Shown here one piece after another: positions 9,523 to 19,617 of a stretch of 64,000 nucleotides of DNA; position 1 is the first letter of the stretch; each line of letters starts with the position of its first letter. The notes under the pieces were generated by a model. It was not told where the DNA came from. It saw nothing but the letters and a program-made list of their open reading frames with translations, and ran no database searches. Source of the DNA: Opitutia bacterium. Lineage in GTDB: Bacteria; Verrucomicrobiota; Verrucomicrobiia; Opitutales; UBA953. The position numbers and the translations under genes are program-made. The DNA lies in assembly GCA_947377865.1 (NCBI GenBank), contig CANCHK010000001.1, positions 1 to 64,000 on the forward strand, read 5' to 3'.

Positions 9523-10374
9523 TCAGAGCCGGATGCGGAGCCGAGGCGAGATCGGCGTACCGGCGTCGCGGCGTGGGCGTTTCGGGCCTTTGCCAGAGGC
9601 CTCGTCATCGTCGGCGACCAGGGCTTCCTCGAATTCTTTCGGCATGGGCGAGGCAGCCTTGAAATCGACCTTTGCACCCTGCCAATCGAAGGACAGATGC
9701 GTCGACTCGGCGTGCAGGAAGAGGCGCTTGAAGCCGCGGGCAGTACCGACCGCTTTATTGAATTCGAAATCGCCGTAGGTACGGTCTCCGAGGATCGGAT
9801 GGCCGTGCGCGGCGGTCTGCACACGCAGCTGGTGGGTGCGACCCGTGCGGGGCTCGAGTTGGATAAGTGACAAGGGCAATGACCCGCCGGCCGAACGTTG
9901 CCAGGCGTAGACCGTCACCGCGGGCACTCCGGCGCCGGCCTCGGAACGCACGCCGCCGCCGGGGCCTTTCGACTTGGCCATCTGATCCTGCCAGGTGCCG
10001 CGGGGCGTACGTAGTCCTCGACCACGGATGAGAGCGAAATATTTCTTAGAGACCTGCGAACGGGCGAACATCTTGCGCACCAGATCGGCGACGCCTTCGT
10101 CGAGCGAAAGCAGCAAGGTTCCGCTAGTCGGGGAGTCGAGCCGGTTAAGGAGATAGACCCGTCGGATGCCACCCTTGCCGTCGCGCACGTGGAAGGCTTC
10201 CTCCTCGAGGGAGTAGTTTCCCGTAATCAGGATTGTGCCCTTTTCGGCCACTTCGCCCGGGTTAGGATGCGACAGGATGCCGTCAGGCTTCTCCACCGCG
10301 ATGAGCCCGCATTCATGCGTCGCCACGACGCGCACGCCGCGTCCGAACGGAATCCAATCAGTGGCCAAGGTCAT
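9523..10374 (-). CDS. RluA-family pseudouridine synthase
   Basis: VYLLNRLDSPTSGTLLLSLD (catalytic RLDxxTSG), LEPRTGRTHQLRVQTAAHGHPILGDRTYG. Confidence 0.95.
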   Translation of the reverse strand: MTLATDWIPFGRGVRVVATHECGLIAVEKPDGILSHPNPGEVAEKGTILITGNYSLEEEAFHVRDGKGGIRRVYLLNRLDSPTSGTLLLSLDEGVADLVRKMFARSQVSKKYFALIRGRGLRTPRGTWQDQMAKSKGPGGGVRSEAGAGVPAVTVYAWQRSAGGSLPLSLIQLEPRTGRTHQLRVQTAAHGHPILGDRTYGDFEFNKAVGTARGFKRLFLHAESTHLSFDWQGAKVDFKAASPMPKEFEEALVADDDEASGKGPKRPRRDAGTPISPRLRIRL

Positions 10375-11273
10375 TAGTAGTAATGGAAGTTGATTGTGAC
10401 CGTGTCACTCTCGCCATACATGGCGACCATATCTGCACGCCAGATGTCATAAGGGGCGGGCGCCATCACGGCGTCTTTGCAGGCCAGGGTCATCACCCGA
10501 GTGACTTCGGTACCGAGAATCTCAGTGTTGGTGACTGTGCCGTCTCGATGCAGGCGGAACCGAACAACCACGCCACCGCGGGAGACACTCTCGAACCGTG
10601 AACGTTCGATAATGCTCCACCAGCTCGATTGGATAGCCTCCATCATGCGCTGGGTGTAGTCGCCGTAATTACTGAAACGTGCGTCGATAGCGATGGAACC
10701 TGCGCGGCTGACGCCTACGGGGCGGCGCAACAAAAGGCCGGTGGTACCTGAAGGAACGGACGCGCGCGGACGGTCGGAATTGGCCGCAACGGGAGCCGGC
10801 GAGGCCTTGGGGGCCGACTTGCCTGGTCCAGGAGGCGGGGCGGCCTTGACCGGCGCCGCCATCGAAACCGACGGCTGGGAGATTGGCTGCGCCTCCGATT
10901 GGTCGATCGAACGCGGTTTGCCTTGAGCCAATCTGATCTGTTCGGAAGTGCCAGCGGACTTCGGCAAAGCTGAATGGGTGGGCTTTTTCTCCGGAACCGG
11001 TTGGGCGGCGGTCTGATTGCGAGACGAGGTAAACGGAGCCGTCTTAGGCACCGCCTGATTCGCTGCGGGATTGGTCTCGGCGAATCTCAGTTTAGGCGGC
11101 AGACGGGCTTCATCGATTTTGACGGGAGCCGTTAGGACTTCCACCGGACGGACAAGGAGGACGACCTTATGAAAGGTATCTGGCAAGGCCCAGAGGAGAA
11201 GCAGGTGCAGGCCGAGCGACACCACGACCGCAATAGCCGCTGACCGCAGGTCGATGGATTCTTCAGGCCGCAC
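10374..11273 (-). CDS. TonB-like energy transducer / C-terminal TonB-type domain protein
   Basis: Single N-terminal TM (AIAVVVSLGLHLLLLWALP), Pro/Lys-rich linker, C-terminal VVVRFRLHRDGTVTNTEILG; TAATG overlap with the RluA gene. Confidence 0.75.
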   Translation of the reverse strand: MRPEESIDLRSAAIAVVVSLGLHLLLLWALPDTFHKVVLLVRPVEVLTAPVKIDEARLPPKLRFAETNPAANQAVPKTAPFTSSRNQTAAQPVPEKKPTHSALPKSAGTSEQIRLAQGKPRSIDQSEAQPISQPSVSMAAPVKAAPPPGPGKSAPKASPAPVAANSDRPRASVPSGTTGLLLRRPVGVSRAGSIAIDARFSNYGDYTQRMMEAIQSSWWSIIERSRFESVSRGGVVVRFRLHRDGTVTNTEILGTEVTRVMTLACKDAVMAPAPYDIWRADMVAMYGESDTVTINFHYY

Positions 11274-11323
11274 TTAGCCAAGTTAGACAGACCTCGCCCG
11301 ACTTCAAGCGTAGGCGAGGCCGA

Positions 11324-12232
11324 TTATCGGCCAGCGAATTCCTGTGTGAGCGCCGCCAGCGTCCGGCGGCAGTCTTCGCGCGTACCAATCACCACGTAGA
11401 GCTGGAAACTGTGGTGGGCCTGAATCGGCTCGGTCTGCTGGAGCCGGAAGACGCAGTTCCACTTCACGACCTTATCATGGTCGAACTTGAAACGGCCGTA
11501 ACCGACCTCGGGCTGACCCGCGGGCGGACGTGACGGCGTGAATACGCCCATGGCATGATTACCGGACGGAGTGGAAAGCACGACCGGATTACGCTGCTCA
11601 CCGTTCTGCCGGGGCAACGGCACGAGCGTCTCGGTCTTGGCATCGAAGCAGAGTTCTTCGCTGAAGGACCAAGGCATATAACCGGTCAGCGCCTCGAACT
11701 GCAGCACCTTATGCGGTCGGTCATCTGGCAAGTCGAACGTCACCTTGTAGTCCAAAACGTGATCCATGCCCGGACGGCCAATACTTACCTGCTTATTGAG
11801 GACATGATTCGACAATAGCGCGGTGTTCTGCGCGACGTGGCCGTGGGACTTCATGCCCGGGGCGAGCCAATAGGCCATCCGCGTCCGCGTCGTCAAGACG
11901 CCATCCTTGGCGGACAGAAATTCCAAACGGCTCGTCGATTTAGGACCGAGCGCATCCACGACCGAACCCGCCTCGGTCGGATTATAGCATTCGATATGAA
12001 AGACACCGTCGACGTCGGCGTTGATTGCAGACTGCAGCTGCCGGCCATGATCATGCGAATCGATGAATTCCACGCCAGCCCACTTCAAGGAATCGATGGC
12101 ACCAGCCAGGCGACTCGTGGTGCGGATGACGAGGGGCTTGCCACCGACCGTGCCGGAGATCTCGGCATCTCCGCTGACGGTAGGCGCCTGCGCGAATACC
12201 AGCGCAGGCAAAAGCAACAACCAGGCCTTCAT
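11324..12232 (-). CDS. DUF6807 / PmoA-like exported protein
   Basis: Signal peptide MKAWLLLLPALVFAQA from ATG at 12232 (ATGA overlap with maf); DHGRQLQSAINADVDGVFHIECYNPTEAGS motif. Confidence 0.75.
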   Translation of the reverse strand: MKAWLLLLPALVFAQAPTVSGDAEISGTVGGKPLVIRTTSRLAGAIDSLKWAGVEFIDSHDHGRQLQSAINADVDGVFHIECYNPTEAGSVVDALGPKSTSRLEFLSAKDGVLTTRTRMAYWLAPGMKSHGHVAQNTALLSNHVLNKQVSIGRPGMDHVLDYKVTFDLPDDRPHKVLQFEALTGYMPWSFSEELCFDAKTETLVPLPRQNGEQRNPVVLSTPSGNHAMGVFTPSRPPAGQPEVGYGRFKFDHDKVVKWNCVFRLQQTEPIQAHHSFQLYVVIGTREDCRRTLAALTQEFAGR

Positions 12233-12822
12233 GCGGTGAGCCTTTCTAGGAGGCCGAGAGCGGCGAGGCGGGCTTTCACGAATTCGACGGGCAAGCCCAT
12301 GATCGTTGAGATCGGCTGCTGGAAGTCGGCGATGATAATCTCCATACCCTGTTGGATACCGTAGGCGCCGGCCTTGTCCAAAGTGTTCACCAAGGATTGG
12401 TATCGGGTGATGTCGCCTTCGGAGAGAGTCCGAAAGCGCACCCAAGCGGTGACGTCATGCGACTCGTCGAGGCCGAGGGCAGGACAAAGCAGGCACACGC
12501 CGGTATGCACCGTGTGTTCACGGCCAGACAGGCTGCGGAGCATCGCGCGGGATTCGGCGAGATCGGCCGGCTTGTTTAAAGCCCGGTCGCCAAGGGCCAC
12601 CGTGGTATCGGAGCCGAGCACGATTGCCTCGGGATGAAGTCGTGAAACCGCCGCGGCCTTCAGGCGGGCGTTGTGCAAAACCATCTGCGCAGGGTCGGTC
12701 GTCGGATCCTCGTGCTCCGTCACTGCGGCCACCACAACGCGATGCGGAATGCCCGCTTCACGCAAGAGTTCCGTCCGCCGGGGCGAAGCGGAAGCGAGGA
12801 TAAGCGTGAGCGGAGATGGCAC
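12229..12822 (-). CDS. maf: Maf-like nucleotide pyrophosphatase
   Basis: LILASASPRRTELLREAGIPHRV, AIVLGSDTTVALGDRALNKPADLAESRAMLRSLSGREHTVHTGVCL. Confidence 0.95.
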   Translation of the reverse strand: MPSPLTLILASASPRRTELLREAGIPHRVVVAAVTEHEDPTTDPAQMVLHNARLKAAAVSRLHPEAIVLGSDTTVALGDRALNKPADLAESRAMLRSLSGREHTVHTGVCLLCPALGLDESHDVTAWVRFRTLSEGDITRYQSLVNTLDKAGAYGIQQGMEIIIADFQQPISTIMGLPVEFVKARLAALGLLERLTA

Positions 12823-12935
12823 CCCGCGAGCAGAGCGGAATAATCCCGATAAGACAACCGCAACAGCCGATGCCGTTTTCTGTCGTTTACTCCGTCCGCC
12901 CCACCCCTACCCCTATCTCTACCCCTCCCGTCGCC

Positions 12936-13967
12936 ATGCGCCTACCTCTTATGCTGCTTCTATTCGTCATGCTCAGCCCGCTGGTCACCGCGGACGAGAG
13001 TGCCCGACGCTTCCTCAACAAACCCGACAGCTGGTTCGCCTCCGCCGAAGCGAAGAAGGTCGCCACCATCATCCTGAGCTTCCAATGCGACGCCGGCGGC
13101 TGGCCGAAGAACACCGACACCATCAGCAAGGCCTATGAAGGCGACCGGTCGAAGCTCCAACCCACCTTCGACAATAAGGGCACCGTCGACGAACTCCGCT
13201 TCATGGCGCGCATGTTCAACGCCACCCAAGACGAGACCTACCGTAAATCGTTCGACCGCGGCCTGGCCTACGTACTCTCAGCCCAATACCCGAACGGCGG
13301 GTGGCCGCAGTTCTTCCCATTGCGCAAAGGCTACTTCGACCACATCACTTTTAATGACGACGCCATGGTGCGCGTGCTGCGTCTCGTGCGCGAAGTGGCC
13401 ACGGAGAAGACCTACGCCTTCCTCGACGCCAAGACGCGCGCGTTATGCCAGCAGTCCTTCGACCTCGGTATCGCCTGCGTTCTCAAGTGCCAGATCTTCG
13501 TCGAAGGGAAGCCGACCGTCTGGTGCGCGCAGCACGACGAGAAGACGTTCGCTCCGGCCAAGGCCCGCACCTATGAACTTCCTTCCTTCAGTGGGTTCGA
13601 ATCCGTCGGCGTCGTCCGCCTCCTCATGAGCCTCGAGAAGCCGACACCTGAGATCACTGCTTCCATCGAAGGCGCCGTAGCCTGGTTCGAGTCGCATAAG
13701 GTCGTCGGCCAGCGCATCGACAAAGTGACGGATAAAGACGGGAAGCCCAACCTCGTCATGGTCGCTGACGCCAAGGCCCCCGCCCTCTGGGCTCGCTTCT
13801 ACGACCTCAAGACTGGCGCCCCTTATGTCTGCGACCGCGACGGCATCCCCAAGCCCCAGCTGGCGGACATCGGCTCCGAGCGCCGCAACGGTTACAGCTG
13901 GTTCGGCGAATACGCTCGCGACCTGCTTGCGAAGGACTATCCCAAGTGGAAACAAGAGCACCGATGA
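12936..13967 (+). CDS. pelA: Pectate lyase, PelA family (PL10-like)
   Basis: Signal peptide MRLPLMLLLFVMLSPLVTA; ILSFQCDAGGWPKNTD, GTVDELRFMARMF, QYPNGGWPQFFPLRKGYFDHITFNDDAMVRVLRLV. Confidence 0.92.
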   Translation: MRLPLMLLLFVMLSPLVTADESARRFLNKPDSWFASAEAKKVATIILSFQCDAGGWPKNTDTISKAYEGDRSKLQPTFDNKGTVDELRFMARMFNATQDETYRKSFDRGLAYVLSAQYPNGGWPQFFPLRKGYFDHITFNDDAMVRVLRLVREVATEKTYAFLDAKTRALCQQSFDLGIACVLKCQIFVEGKPTVWCAQHDEKTFAPAKARTYELPSFSGFESVGVVRLLMSLEKPTPEITASIEGAVAWFESHKVVGQRIDKVTDKDGKPNLVMVADAKAPALWARFYDLKTGAPYVCDRDGIPKPQLADIGSERRNGYSWFGEYARDLLAKDYPKWKQEHR

Positions 13968-14416
13968 ACGCGACGCGCAAACGACTCCTCATCATCGCCG
14001 GTACGATCCTGCTCTTCGGAGTCAGTACTTTCATCGCGCGCAAGACGCTCGGAACCGCCCTCGGACTCCCCGAGACCAAGGTCTCGTATCACGCCAACCT
14101 CGCAGCGGTGCGTAAAGCCGGCGTGATCGAACAAGGATGGGTGCCCGAAATCCTACCTGCCGGCAGCAAAGACATCCAAGAGATCCATGTCCTTGATACC
14201 AATACCAGTTCAGGAACATTCCGATTCCCTTCCGCCGACCTGGACGCCTTCAAGGCGCAGGCCCGCCAGCTGGCCGGGGCGGAAGTGAAGGAACTCAGCA
14301 CCATTACCTACGTCGTTTATTCCCGAGACCGTAGCCGTTTCGAACTGATCCTGACGCCCGCCCCCAACACGGCCGAGGCCATGATCGGGGTCTGGAACAT
14401 GAAGCCTGTCCGCTGA
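13964..14416 (+). CDS. Small membrane-anchored hypothetical protein
   Basis: MNATRKRLLIIAGTILLFGVSTFIARKTLG anchor; ATGA overlap with pelA stop. Confidence 0.7.
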   Translation: MNATRKRLLIIAGTILLFGVSTFIARKTLGTALGLPETKVSYHANLAAVRKAGVIEQGWVPEILPAGSKDIQEIHVLDTNTSSGTFRFPSADLDAFKAQARQLAGAEVKELSTITYVVYSRDRSRFELILTPAPNTAEAMIGVWNMKPVR

Positions 14417-14467
14417 ATTTCGGGGAACCTTCGGCATCGGCTTGCAGTCATAGCAGGGGCTGGTCTT

Positions 14468-17400
14468 ATGAAAGACCCGTCCCCGATGTCTTCGCGACTG
14501 TCCGCCCCCTTTGCCCTCGTGCTCACGGCCCTTGCCGTCGGCTCCCCGACCGCTTGGGCCGCGGATGACGCCCAGGCCGATAAGGCCGTCGCGCTCCTGG
14601 ACTCCCGTTGCTTCAAGTGCCACAGCCATGCCGCGGGCAAGAATAAGGGCGGCTTGGTCATGGATTCCCTCGCCGGACTCACCACCGGCGGAGACGGCGG
14701 CGCGGCGCTCATCCCGGGCGACCCGGCAAAGAGCCTCTTCCTTCAGAACATCCTCGAGACCGACCCGGAGAAGATGATGCCGCCCAAAGGCGATCGTCTG
14801 ACGAAAGATGAGGTCGCCCTTCTTCAAGTCTGGGTAAAGGCCGGAGCAACTTGGCCGAAGAGCCGTACCAAGGCGCCCGTCGCCGGCCGCTACCTCCCGG
14901 GAACCATCGGCGTGAAGGAAAAAGGCTGGTGGGCCTACCAAGCCGTCAAGCTCCCCGAACTTCCCGCCGGTAAGTCCGCGCACCCGATCGATCGCTTCAT
15001 CGACGCACCTCTCGCCAAGGAAGGCCTGACGCCCTCCGCCGAAGCCGATCGCGCCACACTGATCCGTCGCGTCACCTTCGACGCCACCGGCCTCCCGCCG
15101 ACACCGGAAGCCGTCGACGCCTTCGTCAAGTCCGCCGACCCGCAGGCTTACGAGAAGCTCGTCGACCGCCTCTTGGCTTCGCCCGCCTACGGGCAACGCA
15201 TGGCCCGCGCGTGGCTCGACCTCGTCCGCTATGCCGATAGCGACGGCTTCCGCATCGACGATTTCCGGCCCACCGCCTGGCGCTACCGAGATTACGTCAT
15301 CAAGGCCTTCAACGACAACAAGCCCTACGATCGCTTCGTCCAGGAACAGATTGCGGGTGACGAACTGTTCCCGGGCGACCCGCAGGCCCTCACCGCTCTC
15401 GGCTACCTTCGCCACTGGATCTACGAATACAATAATCGAGACGCCCGCGGCCAGTGGGAGAACATCCTCAACGACCTGACCGACACCACCGGCGACGTCT
15501 TCCTCGGCGCCGGTATGCAGTGCGCGCGCTGCCACGACCATAAGTTCGATCCGATCCTCCAGCGCGATTACTTCGCCCTCCGCAGCTTCTTCACCAACAC
15601 CCTGCCCGTCGAGAGCCGTGTCGCGTGGACGACGAAGGAAGCCGGCGAACATGCCCGCAAACTCGCGGCATGGGAGAAGGAGACAAAGGACATCCGAGAC
15701 GAAATCGCCGCGCTCGAAAAGAAATACCGCGACTCCGCGACCAAGAAGGCCGTGAAGATGTTCCCGGAAGATATCCAAGAGATGATTGCCAAGCCGGACG
15801 CGCAGCGCACGCCCTACGAGCAGCAAATCGCCGCGCTCGCCTGGAGGCAGGTCGACTACGAATACGCCCGCCTTGATCGCTCAATCAAGGGCGACGACAG
15901 TGTCAAACACGCCGACTTGAAGCGCCAGCTGGCCGAGCACGACAAGCAGAAGCCGGAAGACCCACCCTTTGTACTCAGCGTCCGCGAAACCGGCGTTCAA
16001 GGCGTCGACGCGGTGATCCCCAAGAAGAACACCATCGTTCCGCCCGCCTTTCTCACCGTCCTCAGCACCAGCTACCCCGCCGAACCCGCCACAATCACGC
16101 CGACCTCCGACGGCAGTTCCACCGGTCGCCGTGCCGTGCTCGCCCGCTGGCTGACCGAGAAGTCGAACCCCTTCACCGCCCGTCTCGCAATGAACCGCCT
16201 GTGGCAGCTCTGCTTCCGGCGCGGCCTGGCGCCCTACGCGAGCGATTTCGGTCGCCTCGGCGAACCGCCCTCCCACCCCGAGCTACTCGACTGGCTTTCC
16301 GCCGAGTTCATGGCGAAAGGCTGGGACCAGAAGGCCATGCATCGGCTCATCCTGACGAGCGCCGCCTATCGCCGCTCCTCGCAACACCCCGCTCCTAAGG
16401 ATGGCCAGCTCAAGGATCCGCAAAACGTCCTGCTCTGGCGCTTCCAACCTCAGCGTCTCGAAGCCGAGCAGATCCGCGACGCCGTCTTCAGCGCCTGCGG
16501 CGACCTAAAGACCGACAAGCAGGACGGACCGAGCGTCGTCTACGGCGAACCCGTCCGTAGCATCTTCACGCGCATCATGCGCAATAATCGCGACCCGCTG
16601 GCCGACGTCTTCGACGCGCCGCAGTGGTTCAGCAGCGCCTCGTCCCGCGACGTCACCACGACCCCAATCCAGTCGCTGCTCCTGCTCAACAGCCCGTTCA
16701 TGCTCAAACGCGGCGAGATCCTCGCAGGGCGTATCGCCAAGGAAGTGCCCAGCGATGAAGCCGCCCAGATCCGCCGTCTCTATCAAGTGCTATTCGCTCG
16801 CACGCCTACCGCGGACGAGGCCGCACGCTCCGCGGCCTTCCTAAAGGAGGTCCGCTCCCAGAAAAACTCCTCGGCGGTGGACGCCGCCGTCGCCAACGAC
16901 TTCCTGCCCGAGAAAGTCCCGTTCCGTGACGGACAGGGCGCCCACATGGACCTAGCCCACCGCAAGCCGTTCATCGCCCGCGGCGCTTCTGAGGCCGACT
17001 TCGCCCAAGGCTTCACTATCGAGGGCGTCATCGTACCCCGCACCGTGAGCGACACTGGCGCCGTCCGCGTGATCGCCGCCCAAGTCGGCAAAGGGAAGAC
17101 CGACGGCTACTGGCAGTTCGGTGTGACCGGCCAGAAGTCACGCCGCGCCCCGCGCGTACTCGTACTCCAAGCCCTTGGCCCCCTCCTTGGCGGCAAGTTC
17201 GGCGAAGCCGTCCAATTCTCGAACCTGCGGATCGAGATGAACAAACCTTATTACGTCGCTGCCGCCGTGCGTTATGCGGACAAGAACGGCCCCGGTGAGG
17301 TCACCTTCACCCTCAAAGACCTCGCAAACGACGACGAGCCCCTGCTGCATGACCGCGTCGCCACGAACCTCACCGGCGTGCGCTCCGCGACCCAGCCGAT

Positions 17401-17710
17401 TCAACTCGGCGGCAAGGGCACCGACCGGGAAAGCTCCTTCCACGGCGTGCTCGACGACGTCCGCCTGAGCGCCGGCTCGCTCGACGACCAAGCGCTCCTG
17501 TACGCCAACGAAGACGTCAAGCCGAGTGCCCTCGGCTTCTGGCGCTTCGAGAACAAGACCGGCACGATGCGCGACTCCTCCGGCAAAGGACGTGACCTGG
17601 CCATCGGCGAAGCCAAGGCGGTCGCCCCCGAAGCGAAGATCACCCATGCGCCATTGGCTGCGCTCTGCCACGCCTTGCTCAACTCCTCCGAATTCCTCTA
17701 CGTCGAATGA
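14468..17710 (+). CDS. PSCyt1/DUF1549/DUF1553 protein with LamG-like domain inserted near the DUF1553 C-terminus
   Basis: CFKCH heme motif, AALIPGDPAKS, MMPPKGDRLTKDEVALLQVWVKAGATWP; ARAWLDLVRYADSDGF; MQCARCHDHKFDPI; DVTTTPIQSLLLLNSPFM; C-terminal CHALLNSSEFLYVE. Confidence 0.93.
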   Translation: MKDPSPMSSRLSAPFALVLTALAVGSPTAWAADDAQADKAVALLDSRCFKCHSHAAGKNKGGLVMDSLAGLTTGGDGGAALIPGDPAKSLFLQNILETDPEKMMPPKGDRLTKDEVALLQVWVKAGATWPKSRTKAPVAGRYLPGTIGVKEKGWWAYQAVKLPELPAGKSAHPIDRFIDAPLAKEGLTPSAEADRATLIRRVTFDATGLPPTPEAVDAFVKSADPQAYEKLVDRLLASPAYGQRMARAWLDLVRYADSDGFRIDDFRPTAWRYRDYVIKAFNDNKPYDRFVQEQIAGDELFPGDPQALTALGYLRHWIYEYNNRDARGQWENILNDLTDTTGDVFLGAGMQCARCHDHKFDPILQRDYFALRSFFTNTLPVESRVAWTTKEAGEHARKLAAWEKETKDIRDEIAALEKKYRDSATKKAVKMFPEDIQEMIAKPDAQRTPYEQQIAALAWRQVDYEYARLDRSIKGDDSVKHADLKRQLAEHDKQKPEDPPFVLSVRETGVQGVDAVIPKKNTIVPPAFLTVLSTSYPAEPATITPTSDGSSTGRRAVLARWLTEKSNPFTARLAMNRLWQLCFRRGLAPYASDFGRLGEPPSHPELLDWLSAEFMAKGWDQKAMHRLILTSAAYRRSSQHPAPKDGQLKDPQNVLLWRFQPQRLEAEQIRDAVFSACGDLKTDKQDGPSVVYGEPVRSIFTRIMRNNRDPLADVFDAPQWFSSASSRDVTTTPIQSLLLLNSPFMLKRGEILAGRIAKEVPSDEAAQIRRLYQVLFARTPTADEAARSAAFLKEVRSQKNSSAVDAAVANDFLPEKVPFRDGQGAHMDLAHRKPFIARGASEADFAQGFTIEGVIVPRTVSDTGAVRVIAAQVGKGKTDGYWQFGVTGQKSRRAPRVLVLQALGPLLGGKFGEAVQFSNLRIEMNKPYYVAAAVRYADKNGPGEVTFTLKDLANDDEPLLHDRVATNLTGVRSATQPIQLGGKGTDRESSFHGVLDDVRLSAGSLDDQALLYANEDVKPSALGFWRFENKTGTMRDSSGKGRDLAIGEAKAVAPEAKITHAPLAALCHALLNSSEFLYVE

Positions 17711-19137
17711 ACGACCCACGCTGCCATCGCGTCGAAGCGACCTCCTCGCGTCGCGACTTCCTCTTCAGTGCCGGCCTCGGCCTCGGCGCCATGGCTTTCA
17801 GCGACCTGCTCGCCAAGGAGATTGTCGTCCCCGCCGCCGGCACCCCACTCCAACCCGGAGTCGGGCACATCAAGCCGCGCGCCAAGAGCGTGATCTTCCT
17901 CTTCATGGAAGGCGGGCCATCACAGATGGATCTCTACGATCCGAAGCCGCTGCTCAACAAGCTCGCCGGCCAACGCCTCCCGGACAGCTTCGGATCCGTC
18001 ATCACCGCGATGGGCGAATCTAAGTCGCCCCTGCTCGCCTCAAAGCGCGAATGGAAGCAGCACGGCCAGTCCGGCCAATGGTTCTCCGACTGGATTCCGC
18101 ACATCGCCTCCTGCTCCGACGACCTCGCGGTCATCCGCTCCTGTAAGGCCGACGGCATCAACCACTCCGCCGGCGTCTGCCAGATGAACACCGGCTCCAT
18201 CCTGGCGGGTAAACCGTCGCTCGGCTCCTGGATCAATTACGGCATCGGCTCCGAGAATAACAACCTGCCCTCGTTCATCGTGATGCAGGACAACCAGAAC
18301 ACCGTCATCAACGGGCCGCGCAACTGGGGCGCTGGCTTCATGCCGGCGGTCTACCAAGGCGTGCGCATCTCCGGCGGCTCCGAACCAATCCCAAACCTCA
18401 ATACGCCTGAGGCCGTCAGCGCCGACCTGCAGAAATCAAAGCTCCAACTGATCAATAGCGTGAACAAGGACTTCGCTGCCCGCTACCCCGACCGCACCGA
18501 ACTTGGCGCCCGCCTGGCCAGCTACGAGATGGCCGCGCGCATGCAGGCGGAAGCCCCCGGCGTGGTCGACCTGACCGGCGAGACCGAAGCCACCCGCAAA
18601 CTCTACGGTCTCGACGACAAGACCACCGAAGGCATGGGCCGCCTCTGCCTCCTTGCGCGCCGCATGGTCGAACAAGGCGTACGCTTCGTGCAGATCTATC
18701 ATGGCGCCGGTTCCAAGTGGGATGCGCACGCCAAGATCGAATCAAACCACTCCGGCCTTTGCGCCTCCATGGACAAGCCTGTCGCTGGCCTCATCAAGGA
18801 CCTCAAGGCCCGCGGCCTGCTCGAAGATACGCTCGTCGTCTGGGGCGGTGAATTCGGCCGTACCCCGATGTCCGAAAAGGGAGATGGTCGCGACCACAAC
18901 CCGACCGGCTTCACGATGTGGATGGCCGGCGGCGGCGTCAAAGGCGGCCAGACCATCGGCAGTACCGACGACCTCGGTCTGCGTGCCGTCGAGAATCCTC
19001 TCCATGTCCATGACCTGCACGCGACCATCCTCTGGCTGCTCGGCATCGACAACATGGGCCTGACCTATCGCTACAAAGGCCGCCCGGAACGCCCCACGCA
19101 GAACGAAGGCGAGCCGTATAAGAAGATCGTCGGTTAG
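17707..19137 (+). CDS. DUF1501 domain-containing (sulfatase-like) protein with Tat-type signal
   Basis: SRRDFLFSAGLG Tat motif; FLFMEGGPSQMDLYDPKP, WGGEFGRTPMSEKGDGRDHNPTGFTMWMAGGGVKGG; ATGA overlap with PSCyt1 gene. Confidence 0.95.
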   Translation: MNDPRCHRVEATSSRRDFLFSAGLGLGAMAFSDLLAKEIVVPAAGTPLQPGVGHIKPRAKSVIFLFMEGGPSQMDLYDPKPLLNKLAGQRLPDSFGSVITAMGESKSPLLASKREWKQHGQSGQWFSDWIPHIASCSDDLAVIRSCKADGINHSAGVCQMNTGSILAGKPSLGSWINYGIGSENNNLPSFIVMQDNQNTVINGPRNWGAGFMPAVYQGVRISGGSEPIPNLNTPEAVSADLQKSKLQLINSVNKDFAARYPDRTELGARLASYEMAARMQAEAPGVVDLTGETEATRKLYGLDDKTTEGMGRLCLLARRMVEQGVRFVQIYHGAGSKWDAHAKIESNHSGLCASMDKPVAGLIKDLKARGLLEDTLVVWGGEFGRTPMSEKGDGRDHNPTGFTMWMAGGGVKGGQTIGSTDDLGLRAVENPLHVHDLHATILWLLGIDNMGLTYRYKGRPERPTQNEGEPYKKIVG

Positions 19138-19158
19138 GCTGCGCCTGCACCGACGATC

Positions 19159-19191
19159 AGGGGTAGGGGTAGGGATGGGGGTAGGGGTAGC
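19159..19191 (+). repeat. (GGGGTA)n-like G-rich tract
   Basis: aggggtaggggtagggatgggggtaggggtag. Confidence 0.9.
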
Positions 19192-19198
19192 TAATAAT

Positions 19199-19277
19199 GG
19201 TAGGGTCAGCACTGCGTGCTGACCTAGGGTCTGTCTTGGGAGATGCAGCTAGGTCGGCACGCAGTGCCGACCCTACC
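19199..19277. repeat. REP/BIME-like inverted hairpin pair (GGTAGGG foot)
   Basis: 19199-19224 GGTAGGGTCAGCACTGCGTGCTGACC and inverted 19252-19277 GGTCGGCACGCAGTGCCGACCCTACC; each arm is itself a hairpin. Confidence 0.8.
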
Positions 19278-19321
19278 CGATGCAAACAAGGCCGGACATC
19301 CCAGATGATCTCATTGCCTTC

Positions 19322-19377
19322 GGTAGGGTTGAGCGCCCTCGCTCAACCGCGGCTGACCAAGGGTGGTCAGCCCTACC
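19322..19377. repeat. REP/BIME-like inverted hairpin pair (second type)
   Basis: 19322-19348 GGTAGGGTTGAGCGCCCTCGCTCAACC and 19351-19377 GGCTGACCAAGGGTGGTCAGCCCTACC. Confidence 0.8.
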
Positions 19378-19617
19378 CAAAGACCGTGCCATGCGTAGTT
19401 CCATTCAGTCCTCCACGCAGTCCTCAACGCAGCCCTCAATTCTGTCCTCCCATTTTGCCACTGTCATCCGTCATCTGTCATCGATTCAACCATCCACGCT
19501 GCCCCTATCCCAATGCATGCACTCCCCCGATACTCGATACTCCATACTCGATACTCTCAGCATTCCTCCCAACCGCCAGCCGCTAACCGCCAGCCGCTAA
19601 CCGCCAACCGCTGACGC

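Noticed and set aside
14210-15826. 538-aa minus-strand ORF
   Set aside because: Antisense to the well-supported PSCyt1 gene; no domain, GC-driven open frame.
19159-19191. (GGGGTA)n considered as telomeric repeat
   Set aside because: Short, interspersed and internal to the contig, present in both orientations next to genes; no chromosome-end context.
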